Assembly: GCA_963603285.1 (NCBI GenBank)
Contig: CAVCMG010000002.1
Location: 1 to 64,000, forward strand
Reading direction: 5' to 3'
Origin: UBA11957 sp963603285
GTDB taxonomy: Bacteria > Bacillota > Clostridia > Lachnospirales > Lachnospiraceae
Length of the DNA stretch: 64,000 nucleotides
Each line of letters begins with the position of its first letter. The stretch's first letter is position 1. Made by a program: the position numbers and the translations under genes. Below the pieces are notes generated by a model, which had not been told where the DNA came from, searched no databases, and saw only the letters and a program-made list of their open reading frames with translations. Shown here piece by piece: positions 1 through 8,408 of the stretch.

Positions 1-51
1 ACTATTATCGCAGATAAAAGCTGATTGCAAAAGGTACTTGCTATGGAGCGT

Positions 52-222
52 TTACGCTTGTTCTGCGGTAAATACGCTTTTGAAAGACAATAATACAATC
101 ACAACGAGAAATACTTCTGATAGAAGCAATTTTCTGCTTCCGGCTATTTCAAGGCAGCCTGTTTTTTGTTCCCCTTGGTGTAGTTTTTTTATTAAGTGTC
201 TGAAGTTCTGCTGATGTTCCAT
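52..222 (-). CDS. small single-helix ORF, unrecognised
   Basis: A 56-codon ORF reading MEHQQNFRH... with a hydrophobic stretch (LLLSEVFLVVIVLLSF) near its C-terminus and AAGGTGG-like purines about 8 bases before the ATG. I do not recognise the product. Just upstream (about 245-320) another frame has a short hydrophobic run between stops, so the whole 1-352 interval may be decayed remains of one or more membrane-protein genes at the distal end of the polysaccharide locus. No other gene is visible in 1-352. Real expression is uncertain. Confidence 0.25.
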   Translation of the reverse strand: MEHQQNFRHLIKKLHQGEQKTGCLEIAGSRKLLLSEVFLVVIVLLSFKSVFTAEQA

Positions 223-352
223 CTTCTTCCACCTTATTCATTCAAAGAAATCTACCCAATAGCACCGATAATATTGCGATCAGTACCCCAAATACTAAAT
301 TTTTGTGAATGCTACCGTAATTTTCCTCCCTCCCTAAAATTTCTGTTCATAC

Positions 353-1807
353 TCACATCTCCTCAATCATTTTTTTCTTCATGTATATTTTCTTCAATGC
401 AGTTAAAACATACTCGTTTTTCAGCATACACAACGTTGCGAAATATGCAACGATAGACATTATGATAATGATTATTGTTGCAATAACAATGTTTTTCACA
501 AAAACTCTTACTACAATATTACATACAACAATCATTGCAGATGCCACGATAACCGTTATCATATTTTTCCATGCGGATTTCTTTTCCAGCTTTATTCCAG
601 CTGTCTTATACTCTACTGCAAATACTACTAATTCTGCAATTGCAGTAGTTAATGCAGCTCCTTCTTGCTGAATAATCGGAATCAAAAAAATATTAAGCGC
701 AACATTAATAGCCGCAGATGCTGTGCTCGCTATCAACATTACCTTTTCTTTTCCTTCTGGGATTATCACAATATATGTCATAAAGGACGCTGCTGCTGCA
801 CACAAAATCGATACTGAAAGAATTCTTAGAGATACAGTTGCCTCTATGTATTCATTTCCACCAATTAATACAATGACGCCATCGCTAACACAGAACAACC
901 CAACTGCCATTGGAATAACAAATAACACAAAAATATTCAAAACATTGGTCCGCAGTTTCTCAGTATTTCCAGAATTTTCATTCGACTGCATATAAGAAAA
1001 TCTTGGCATCATGACAGTTAATATCGCCGTAAAAACATTTTTTACAATTGTATAAATCTTAACCGCAACACTATATAGTCCAACATTATAATTTCCACAG
1101 ATCATGCCAAGCATGGTTTGATCCGAGTTCAAAAAAATGATTGTTGTTATATTAGACATAAAGAACATAAACATAGGTGCTATATGCTTCTTTACATTCT
1201 TTAACTTGACAACCCGTAGCTTTGCGTATTTTTTACAGTAAAAAAAGTTGCATAAGTTTCCGCCTGCAGAAGATATCACTGTTATAACAGCATATTTATA
1301 ATAATCACCAGATTCTTTCACAAAAGCAAACATCAATACAAGTGAAATAATCTGAAAAGCGAGAGTTCTAACTGTAATATACCCAAAATCTTCGTATATT
1401 GTATTAAGCCAATCCGCTCCGATTGTTACAAACACTATAGCCGTACTTAATATTACAATCAGTATAGTGTAATTTCTAATTTTAGTCGGAAAAATCATCA
1501 ATATTCCTAACAGAAAATACGCTAGAACTGTTGTTAACACATTAATTGTAAATACCTGATTAGAGAAGTCTATAAACTCCTTTTTATTATCACGAATTTT
1601 TGCACCTTCTCTTATTGCATAAGTAGAAACGCCGAACGCAGCTATCAGTGTAAAATAGCTAACGACAGAACTAGAAACATTTACTTTTCCTACATTTTCA
1701 ACACCAAGAACCCGCGAAATATACGGAAACGTTATCAATGGAAAAATAATCCCAAGAATTGTTTTCACGGTGTTTAAAAGGGCATTTAAAGATAATGATT
1801 TTTTCAT
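353..1807 (-). CDS. Wzx-type polysaccharide flippase
   Basis: A 484-residue integral membrane protein of the MOP/oligosaccharide flippase superfamily, expected to turn undecaprenyl-linked repeat units from the inner to the outer face of the membrane. About 14 hydrophobic helices run through the whole length. The N-terminus (MKKSLSLNALLNTVKTILG, then FPYISRVLG) is typical of Wzx/RfbX proteins, and length is normal. The ATG at 1807 overlaps the upstream glycosyltransferase stop by one base (TGATG), indicating translational coupling; an extra TTG codon before it is less likely to be the start. It is the most distal recognisable gene of the locus. Family assignment is firm; the transported glycan is unknown. 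Confidence 0.9.
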   Translation of the reverse strand: MKKSLSLNALLNTVKTILGIIFPLITFPYISRVLGVENVGKVNVSSSVVSYFTLIAAFGVSTYAIREGAKIRDNKKEFIDFSNQVFTINVLTTVLAYFLLGILMIFPTKIRNYTILIVILSTAIVFVTIGADWLNTIYEDFGYITVRTLAFQIISLVLMFAFVKESGDYYKYAVITVISSAGGNLCNFFYCKKYAKLRVVKLKNVKKHIAPMFMFFMSNITTIIFLNSDQTMLGMICGNYNVGLYSVAVKIYTIVKNVFTAILTVMMPRFSYMQSNENSGNTEKLRTNVLNIFVLFVIPMAVGLFCVSDGVIVLIGGNEYIEATVSLRILSVSILCAAAASFMTYIVIIPEGKEKVMLIASTASAAINVALNIFLIPIIQQEGAALTTAIAELVVFAVEYKTAGIKLEKKSAWKNMITVIVASAMIVVCNIVVRVFVKNIVIATIIIIIMSIVAYFATLCMLKNEYVLTALKKIYMKKKMIEEM

Positions 1808-2820
1808 CAATTCCCCTTTATTCTTCTTAATATTTTTTTTACATTCTGTTTTACTTTTTGTATTTTAGATTTTCTTTTGATTATCGTTATATATTTATTA
1901 TAATCTTCATTCCAAAAGACAAGTGATTCTTTTTGCTTTGGAAGGTACTTGTAAAAGCACTTATGCCAAATTACTGAATCTCTCATTTCTGCAAATTTCA
2001 GCTTCAACTGTTTATTGCTGAAACGACCACTAGAAATCATCCCATCAATGCAATGCTTATAATCCAACCAAAAACTGTCAGACAATGTTTCAGGTAAGCC
2101 ATCTTTCACATCATATGATAAAAAGTCTAATGTAACTTTAATTTTATTTTCCAAACACTCTACGGCATTATTATAGTATTTAGCTGAAAGAGAATCTGAC
2201 TGACCTGCTGTGTATATGTACATCATGTCAGGTATAATGCCGATTCTTTTACAGCCTTTTAGATAACTTAAGTTAAATACTAAATCCTCGCCAAGATTCA
2301 TCTCCATTGGAAACATTTCAACTATATTCTTTCTAATATATACTTTGTTCCACGGTGGATTTAGATATGTTGACTGATACAACGGTATAAAATTTTCTAT
2401 GACATCGTTAAGCTTCAACACCTTTTCGGGCAAAGAAACTTCTATCGGCTTGTTGGCACTGTGATATCCACACATCACAAGATCAAGACTCTTGGATGTC
2501 ATTTCCTCAACCATTCTCTCCGTTGCATTTTGTTCCAATGCATCATCAACATCCAGAAATTGAATGTAATATCCAGTTGCTTTCTCTATTCCAAGATTCC
2601 TAGCCGAGGACACCCCACCATTTTCTTTATTTATAAGTACAACACGAGTGTCCGTCTTGCAAATTGAAGCAACAATCTCTGCCGTCGAATCTTTTGAACC
2701 ATCATTAACACATATAATTTCTATATTTTTATATGTTTGCCTTAAGGCGCTTTTCAAACATCTTTTCACGCTTTTTTCTGCATTATACATTGGAATGATA
2801 ATACTTACTTTTTCATCCAT
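1807..2820 (-). CDS. glycosyltransferase family 2
   Basis: A 337-residue GT-A fold transferase. The N-terminal nucleotide-binding core VSIIIPMYNAEKSV and the acceptor/metal region FLDVDDALEQNA (DxD-like) are in the expected places within the first 110 residues. A roughly 200-residue C-terminal part with no recognised domain probably binds the acceptor. The start is the ATG at 2820, with GGAG and AAGG purines upstream; a TTG 15 bases earlier is in frame but less likely. It overlaps the flippase start. It probably adds one sugar to the lipid-linked repeat unit; donor and linkage cannot be read from sequence. Confidence 0.88.
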   Translation of the reverse strand: MDEKVSIIIPMYNAEKSVKRCLKSALRQTYKNIEIICVNDGSKDSTAEIVASICKTDTRVVLINKENGGVSSARNLGIEKATGYYIQFLDVDDALEQNATERMVEEMTSKSLDLVMCGYHSANKPIEVSLPEKVLKLNDVIENFIPLYQSTYLNPPWNKVYIRKNIVEMFPMEMNLGEDLVFNLSYLKGCKRIGIIPDMMYIYTAGQSDSLSAKYYNNAVECLENKIKVTLDFLSYDVKDGLPETLSDSFWLDYKHCIDGMISSGRFSNKQLKLKFAEMRDSVIWHKCFYKYLPKQKESLVFWNEDYNKYITIIKRKSKIQKVKQNVKKILRRIKGN

Positions 2821-2909
2821 TTTACCTTCTCCCAAGCGTAACTCTCATTATTCTTCTATTTTTTAAGAACTTATTAATTAGCCATACTGCAATTGCGCAC
2901 CATACCGTT

Positions 2910-3083
2910 CTAAATATCCATCATGAATCCCTGATGACGCAAAATATATATTACTCCTATTAATTCTACAATCGCCACTATTGATATATAGCCATTAAAA
3001 TCCTGTTCTATGGTAAATACAATAAGAAAAGGCAACAAGGCAATTAAAAGGAGAAATAACTCTGTATCTTTTTTAGCTTTCAT
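2910..3083 (-). CDS. small two-helix membrane protein
   Basis: A 57-residue ORF (MKAKKDTELFLLLIALLPF...) with two predicted membrane helices (about residues 8-24 and 31-48). Its ATG overlaps the stop of the acyltransferase gene in the same ATGA arrangement used by neighbouring genes, which supports genuine translation. I do not recognise the family. It could be an intact small membrane protein, or the N-terminal stub of a truncated multi-helix protein such as a polymerase: beyond the TAG stop, the same frame stays open for only eleven more codons. The following 90 bases to 2821 hold nothing else I can support. Confidence 0.45.
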   Translation of the reverse strand: MKAKKDTELFLLLIALLPFLIVFTIEQDFNGYISIVAIVELIGVIYILRHQGFMMDI

Positions 3084-3616
3084 CCTGCATTACTCGTTTT
3101 TTTCTTACATTTTCCCGCAATAAAAATACAATTGTCTGGAACCGCCTTTGTAACTACTGATCCAGCTGCAATTACAGCCTCTTTTCCAATTGTAACACCC
3201 TTTAATATTACAACATTCGCCCCGATCCAAGCACCATCTTCGATTACTACTGGATCTGTTACAAATTCAGTTTTTTCTCCATGTATGCTATGGTCATGAT
3301 CAACAATAACAACATTATTACCGAATGTGCATCGATTTCCTATAGAAATTCTTTCCAAACATGTAATACTGCAATTATGATTAAAAAAACAATTATTCCC
3401 AATCTCGCAAATTCCACTATCAACTAAAACGTGAAACCCTGTTCGTGTAAAAAGTTTATTCCCGATACTTAGTTTTCCCCGTTTATTTACCTCAATCGTG
3501 GACCATTTTCCTATCAGTTGCCGTACAGGAGCATCTATACGTTTTCCCTTGAATCGTAGGAACATAAACCACATGGCATTTTTTATATACAAAGAATATG
3601 TCTTTAATCTATTCAT
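3080..3616 (-). CDS. hexapeptide-repeat acyltransferase (LbH family)
   Basis: A 178-residue left-handed beta-helix acyltransferase of the WbbJ/maltose O-acetyltransferase type. Hexapeptide turns run from about residue 60 to 160 (IGNNCFFNHNCSI, IGNRCTFGNNVVI, IEDGAWIGANVVILKG, IGKEAVIAAGSVVTK). The DHDHSIHG segment contains the histidines typical of the catalytic site. It probably O-acetylates a sugar of the repeat unit using acetyl-CoA. The start overlaps the upstream glycosyltransferase stop (ATGA). Other acyl groups or N-acetylation cannot be excluded. Confidence 0.85.
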   Translation of the reverse strand: MNRLKTYSLYIKNAMWFMFLRFKGKRIDAPVRQLIGKWSTIEVNKRGKLSIGNKLFTRTGFHVLVDSGICEIGNNCFFNHNCSITCLERISIGNRCTFGNNVVIVDHDHSIHGEKTEFVTDPVVIEDGAWIGANVVILKGVTIGKEAVIAAGSVVTKAVPDNCIFIAGKCKKKTSNAG

Positions 3617-4788
3617 TTGTTTTCCTCAATTATTCTGTATATCTTATCGATTTCTTGCATGTTATCAAAATTTTCATGTTTCAAATTATTCTTCCACTTT
3701 ATCACTTCATTTTGGTTTTGTATTAAATAGAATAATGCATCGTATACTGCATCATCCGTATTATCAACAATCAACCCATCAATTTTACTTCTTATCTGGC
3801 CGGCCGCACTAGCATAATTTGTAACAACAGGAGGAATCCCAAGCATTTGAGCTTCTGTTACAGCCATAGGCTTTCCTTCATATCTTGATGGTAAAAGGAA
3901 CACATCCATCATTTTAACATACGGCAGTGGATGTGTTTTAGCCCCCAGTAGGAATATCGTATCTTCTAAATTATATTTTTTCACCATCCGAGTCATTTCG
4001 CTATGATCAACGCCCTCACCTATTACATACCATTTTAAATTATGACGAATATTTTGCCGTTTTAATTTATTAAAAGCATTTACAACTCTATCCAATCCCT
4101 TATGTGCAAAAGAAATTCGACATACAGTCACAATATTAAGATTCTCTTCTGAGACCTTAATATTAGTACTTTGTTCCGCAAGTTTATTAACAGTATCTGC
4201 CGTCAAGATATTCTCAATAACCATTGATCTCTCAGATAATTCCGGAAACGCACTATCAAAAGTTTTTTTGCACTCATCAGACACTAAAACAATTTTATTG
4301 AATTTAGAAAAGCACATTTCATCAAATCTTGGTATAAATCCCGCTGCTTTATAATCCACATGAATCCATGTGATTTTCTTATCTGCAACAACATTGTTAG
4401 CAACATATACCAATGGATAATTCTCAAGAAAGCTTATCGCAATATCATATTTCTTCGTTAGGCTTCGACTTAGCCGTACATTTTCATAGGACATAATCTG
4501 TCCCATTACGTTTTTTGAATTGCAGCTTTTTTTTGCATACAGTATCGCTTTACAATATTCCAAGATAGATCGCAGTGATTTCTGTTTCAATTGCTGCAAA
4601 TTTTCTGGCATTAATGCAGGAAGAGTGTTCAAATCCTTTGGAATCATTGACTGTAACTCACCATTATTATTTGCTAATGCAAGATCCACTTCATATTTGC
4701 TTCTGTCAAAATACTGAAGCAACGACAGTAGACTTGTAGTACTTCCGCCTATACTCATTGTCCCATATACAATTAGAACGCTCTTCAT
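3613..4788 (-). CDS. glycosyltransferase family 4
   Basis: A 391-residue GT-B transferase. The N-terminal Rossmann half begins VLIVYGTMSIGGSTTSL. The C-terminal donor-binding half carries VCRISFAHKGLDRVV, LLGAKTHPLPYVKMMDVFLL and the EGKPMAVTEAQMLGIP signature (E-x7-E type). A good GAGGAG ribosome site lies before the ATG. It is a cytosolic enzyme adding a sugar to the growing lipid-linked oligosaccharide; the donor is unknown. It overlaps the downstream acyltransferase by four bases. Confidence 0.88.
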   Translation of the reverse strand: MKSVLIVYGTMSIGGSTTSLLSLLQYFDRSKYEVDLALANNNGELQSMIPKDLNTLPALMPENLQQLKQKSLRSILEYCKAILYAKKSCNSKNVMGQIMSYENVRLSRSLTKKYDIAISFLENYPLVYVANNVVADKKITWIHVDYKAAGFIPRFDEMCFSKFNKIVLVSDECKKTFDSAFPELSERSMVIENILTADTVNKLAEQSTNIKVSEENLNIVTVCRISFAHKGLDRVVNAFNKLKRQNIRHNLKWYVIGEGVDHSEMTRMVKKYNLEDTIFLLGAKTHPLPYVKMMDVFLLPSRYEGKPMAVTEAQMLGIPPVVTNYASAAGQIRSKIDGLIVDNTDDAVYDALFYLIQNQNEVIKWKNNLKHENFDNMQEIDKIYRIIEENK

Positions 4789-4797
4789 TTTATCTCC

Positions 4798-5379
4798 TCA
4801 CATCAAATCTCTTATTTTCTTAGCAGGGTTTCCTCCCCATAACTGATCGGCAGGAATGTCTCTGGTTACTACAGATCCTGCCGCTACAATACTTCTGTCG
4901 CCAATTGTTATGCCTTTTAGAACCATACTGTTTGCTCCAATAAAAACATCTTCTCCTATACAAATCGGAGCAGTCTTTATTCCTTTATCTGGTTTATTTC
5001 TCCGTTCCAAGTAATCTATAGAATGAAAATCTGTATCATATAGACAGCAGTTTCCACCAATAATACTTCTATTTCCAATCACAATACCCTCAGCTGCACA
5101 AATCGTCGAATTAGAAATACCACAATTTTCTCCAATTTTAACATGTGCGTTATTTATTATATAGAATGTGGTTTGAGCACCACCGACTGGATTCGAAATT
5201 CTTCCCGAGTTAATCACTGTATTTGCTCCAATATCCAGTTTACCGTTTCCGAAATAATATATTTTTCCTCTAAGTTTCACATTTCTTCCAACTACAATGC
5301 TGTGCATCTTTATAATCACAGCATTCCATACCTTCGATGGAAAAAATGTAAGTTCTTTAATCATTGATTTTATACTCAT
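4798..5379 (-). CDS. hexapeptide-repeat acyltransferase (LbH family)
   Basis: A 193-residue left-handed beta-helix acyltransferase with repeated hexapeptides from about residue 30 to 180 and the characteristic tail WGGNPAKKIRDL. A segment DTDFHSIDYLERR carries the expected active-site histidine. Probably an O-acetyltransferase for a polysaccharide sugar. It sits 9 bases upstream of the GT4 gene and just downstream of a decayed araD-like gene, so it is probably still transcribed through that pseudogene. Confidence 0.85.
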   Translation of the reverse strand: MSIKSMIKELTFFPSKVWNAVIIKMHSIVVGRNVKLRGKIYYFGNGKLDIGANTVINSGRISNPVGGAQTTFYIINNAHVKIGENCGISNSTICAAEGIVIGNRSIIGGNCCLYDTDFHSIDYLERRNKPDKGIKTAPICIGEDVFIGANSMVLKGITIGDRSIVAAGSVVTRDIPADQLWGGNPAKKIRDLM

Positions 5380-5406
5380 TTATTTTTCTCTTATTTGCTT
5401 TGTATT

Positions 5407-5866
5407 TTAGTGCTGTCCATAATAGGTACTTGATCCATGTTTTACAACATAATACTTATCAAGAATATATGTTCCTCTTTAAGCCTTTGGATTTAATACT
5501 AGTATCTTTAAATCCATCTCTACTACTTTTTTCATCCCCGCAGCATTGTTATACTACATTTTCCGGACTTTTCCCCATGTAAATGGCCCATGTTTTTTTC
5601 AACGCCCCTAGGAATCGCCATTGGATCATATCCACCATTATCTACTATTTCAATAATCACTTCACCTGTATTTACCGCGTAATTTTCCATACCCGCTTCG
5701 ACAAACGCCACCGCATTTACAGAATTTGTATAGACTATTTCTTTTATACTTTTGAATTTTCCATCATTGAATATCCACTAACATTTCCCCATATATAGAT
5801 AATTACACCTCGTTTTACCAATTCAAAATTGACATCACACACACTAATTTTCAAATCTTATAACAT
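5407..5866 (-). pseudogene. decayed araD-like class II aldolase/epimerase
   Basis: Three separated reading-frame fragments resemble L-ribulose-5-phosphate 4-epimerase (AraD) in the right order. The N-terminus reads ML-stop-DLK and continues to LVKRGVIIYIWGNVSG (AraD has MLEDLK... TWGNVSA). The middle reads IVYTNSVNAVAFVEAG (AraD IVHTHS..A..AQAG) followed by NTGEVIIEI and YDPMAIPRGV. The C-terminus reads ILDKYYVVKHGSSTYYGQ (AraD LLDKHYLRKHG..AYYGQ). There is a stop at codon 3, at least two frame changes, further stops and an internal deletion, and the zinc-site HTH motif has become YTN. The start lies 6 bases after the epimerase gene, so it was once part of this operon. The inactive state is clear from sequence; the original substrate in this locus is inferred only. 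Confidence 0.8.
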
Positions 5867-5872
5867 TATTAA

Positions 5873-6877
5873 TCACTTATCCTTCAAATACATCAATGTT
5901 TCTATAAGCCCATCTTTAAGCGTAAATTTTCCATTCCATCCCAGTTTTCGTAATTTTGTATTATCCAAAACGCAATTTTTTGAATGTGAAAAACCTTTTT
6001 CTTCTATCGCATCTGGCAAATCAAATACCACTGTCGTACCTGCTATTTCTGCACATATTTTCGCAACTTCAGCAATCGATGCCACCGATTTTTCATTTGA
6101 AATGTTATAAATTTCACCATTCTTACCAGCAGACAAAATTTTAAATATTGCGCTTGCAGCATCAACAACATAACAATATGTTCTTCTTTGCTCACCCTTA
6201 CTTTTTAGGATTATATTTTCACCATTTAATGCATTTCTTATAAACTGTGCCTGGGCCTTACTATCCGACCTCAGCATAGTTGGGCCATATACGCTTGGCA
6301 ATCTTGCAATAACTGCATTGATTCCAAATTCTTCAACATAACTTCTAACCAGAAGTTCGCAGCATCTTTTACTTTCAGGATAACCATTTCTGAGAATTGT
6401 CTGGTCTATTATTCCACTCATATTTTCAGAATAAATGTCTTGTCCAGTCAACTCCCCATAAACTTCAAACGACGAAGTCAGAATCATTTTTGTGATTTCT
6501 TTGTAACTCACGCAATAGTCTAAAATATTTTTATTACCGATAATATTGGTAAGTATTGTTTCGACAGGTTGCGTAGCATAAGACTTAGGGTCTGCATTAC
6601 TTGCCCCATGAATAATATAATCATACTTGATTTCTTTATCCAAAGGCTCCATAATGTCCTGAACAATAGGTATAACCGCTGTTCCAAATCTCTTTTCAAG
6701 TTTTTCTCTACTTCTACTAAGTGCATATATTTTTATCCTAGCATCAAATTCTTTATTCGCCACCAGCAAAGTATCTATTAGGCACGATCCAATTAGCCCA
6801 GTTGCCCCCGTCACTAGAATTGATACATTTCGTAAATCAATTGCTTTAGCTATTTCTCTTATACTTTCTTCAAACAT
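5873..6877 (-). CDS. NAD-dependent sugar epimerase/dehydratase (SDR)
   Basis: An extended short-chain dehydrogenase of 334 residues acting on a nucleotide or phosphate sugar. The glycine-rich NAD motif VTGATGLIGS lies near residue 18, the catalytic serine region TSSFEVYG near 135, and the YxxxK pair in GYPESKR near 165. RLPSVYGPTM follows, as in UDP-sugar epimerases/decarboxylases. The ATG at 6877 overlaps the upstream cytidylyltransferase stop as TAATG; a GTG 12 bases earlier is an alternative. Lying between an IspD-like cytidylyltransferase and the araD-like pseudogene, it may act on a CDP-linked or phosphorylated pentose/alditol precursor, but the substrate is not determined by sequence. 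Confidence 0.85.
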   Translation of the reverse strand: MFEESIREIAKAIDLRNVSILVTGATGLIGSCLIDTLLVANKEFDARIKIYALSRSREKLEKRFGTAVIPIVQDIMEPLDKEIKYDYIIHGASNADPKSYATQPVETILTNIIGNKNILDYCVSYKEITKMILTSSFEVYGELTGQDIYSENMSGIIDQTILRNGYPESKRCCELLVRSYVEEFGINAVIARLPSVYGPTMLRSDSKAQAQFIRNALNGENIILKSKGEQRRTYCYVVDAASAIFKILSAGKNGEIYNISNEKSVASIAEVAKICAEIAGTTVVFDLPDAIEEKGFSHSKNCVLDNTKLRKLGWNGKFTLKDGLIETLMYLKDK

Positions 6878-7599
6878 TAGTGCATCCACTCGTCTTTCTT
6901 AGCCATCAATAGTGCTTTGAAGATTTCAATATCCTCAGATGTTGTAAGTTTTAGATTTTTCTCAGACCCCTGCGACATATAAAGTTTTCTTCCCAGTTCA
7001 ATATACATCGTACACGAGGCAACAGAATTTGTAATTCCTTTATCAAGTGCCTCCTTATGCGCTTCACAAATGTCCTTTAAGAAAAATGCCTGCGGTGTCT
7101 GTGTAATTTTAAGATTATCTCTTGGAACCTGCTCCACCGTAGAAAGTGCATCATATGTTTTAAGCATCGCTGCCGTACACGGCACAACAGCGATCGCATT
7201 CCCATACTGTCTGCAGACTCTGATGTTGTCCGTAATAACATCTGCACTAACCATCGGTCTGATTGCATCATGAATCAAAACTACGTCTTCATCATTTTTA
7301 TATCTTTCCGCAATATCGTATAATCCATTTCTAATTGAATCTTGACCATTTTTTCCGCCAGAAACAATATTCTCCAATTTTGAAATGCCAAACTGCTTGG
7401 CATATGCTCTTAAAACATCATGCCAGCCATCCAAGCACACTACCTCGATTGCATCAATCTGAGGGTGCTTTTGAAAAGCTTCCAACGTATAAATTATAAC
7501 CGGTTTATCATGAACATTAATAAATTGTTTTGGTATATCTTGTCCCATTCGAGCACCAACACCACCAGCAATAATCAGCGCAATATTATTCACAATCAT
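6877..7599 (-). CDS. IspD/TarI-like cytidylyltransferase
   Basis: A 240-residue nucleotidyltransferase of the IspD/TarI family, which couples CTP to a polyol phosphate. Motifs: IIAGGVGARMG and IPKQF (CTP-binding loop), IHDAIRPMV, and TQTPQAF near residue 165. In a polysaccharide locus with LicD and no other MEP-pathway gene, formation of a CDP-alditol (for example CDP-ribitol) fits better than isoprenoid synthesis, but this is inference. Start choice is open: the ATG at 7599 lies only one base after AAAGGAG, whereas an in-frame GTG at 7593 has an ideal 7-base spacing. Confidence 0.85.
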   Translation of the reverse strand: MIVNNIALIIAGGVGARMGQDIPKQFINVHDKPVIIYTLEAFQKHPQIDAIEVVCLDGWHDVLRAYAKQFGISKLENIVSGGKNGQDSIRNGLYDIAERYKNDEDVVLIHDAIRPMVSADVITDNIRVCRQYGNAIAVVPCTAAMLKTYDALSTVEQVPRDNLKITQTPQAFFLKDICEAHKEALDKGITNSVASCTMYIELGRKLYMSQGSEKNLKLTTSEDIEIFKALLMAKKDEWMH

Positions 7600-7605
7600 T
7601 CTCCT

Positions 7606-8397
7606 TTATACATCCAAATCTGTAGTTTTTGCATGAATTTTTTTTCTAATGAGTTCTGATCCTGGAAGTTTTCTAATAAAGTTTGCTACTCTAAATCGAG
7701 CACTCGACTTCATCCCCAACATATGAGCTTTCACCGGGTTCATCCCGTTTTTTATTGAAATTTCGATGCCTTCTGGAACAGTTTGTTTTACATAAGTACG
7801 TTGATTAACACCGCCCAATCTCATCATCGCCAAATCCTCATTTAAATATTGAAATTTAGCGCCTGCCACATACATTCTCAGCAGCAGGTCACGATCCATT
7901 TGGCACTTATATTTCAAATCAAATGTTCCATATTTATCATATGCAGATTTTTTCACAAAAGTTGCGGGGTGAACAACTGCCATCCTTTTTCTCATAACTT
8001 CTAGAGAATCAGCTGGCTTGCAACGATAGTTTGCTTCTCTCCCCCCAAACATAATTGCATTCCCATAAATGACATCTGTTTCCGGCTTGATGTTCTTTGC
8101 AATTATATTTAGCGAATTATCTGTTAGCATATCATCCGAATTGATTATTCCAATCAATTCACCTGCTGCAAGATTAATTCCCTTATTAAATGCATCACTA
8201 ATGCCTTTATCTGGTTCGCTAATCCACTTTGATATAACATCTGAATATTTTTTTACTATATTCAAAGTAGCATCTTTTGAACCGCCATCCACAATAATAT
8301 ACTCAAGATCCGGATAATTCTGTCGTGCTACACTTTGAATCGTATCTTCTAATGTTTTTTCACTATTATACGTAATTGTTATTATTGAAATTTTCAT
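7606..8397 (-). CDS. glycosyltransferase family 2
   Basis: A 263-residue GT-A transferase related to colanic-acid type WcaA/WcaE enzymes. It starts MKISIITITYNSEKTL, has YIIVDGGSKDATL near residue 35, and EPDKGISDAFNKGI followed by GIINSDD (DxD-like) near residues 60-90. The RKRMAVVHPATFVK segment around 135 is typical of this subfamily. It lies 12 bases downstream of licD in the operon. Substrate unknown. Confidence 0.88.
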   Translation of the reverse strand: MKISIITITYNSEKTLEDTIQSVARQNYPDLEYIIVDGGSKDATLNIVKKYSDVISKWISEPDKGISDAFNKGINLAAGELIGIINSDDMLTDNSLNIIAKNIKPETDVIYGNAIMFGGREANYRCKPADSLEVMRKRMAVVHPATFVKKSAYDKYGTFDLKYKCQMDRDLLLRMYVAGAKFQYLNEDLAMMRLGGVNQRTYVKQTVPEGIEISIKNGMNPVKAHMLGMKSSARFRVANFIRKLPGSELIRKKIHAKTTDLDV

Positions 8398-8408
8398 TTT
8401 TCACTCCG

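Noticed and set aside
5364..5798. Plus-strand open frames in the gap 5380-5872
   Set aside because: The minus strand carries araD-like fragments there, which explains the interval; the plus frames have no recognisable content.
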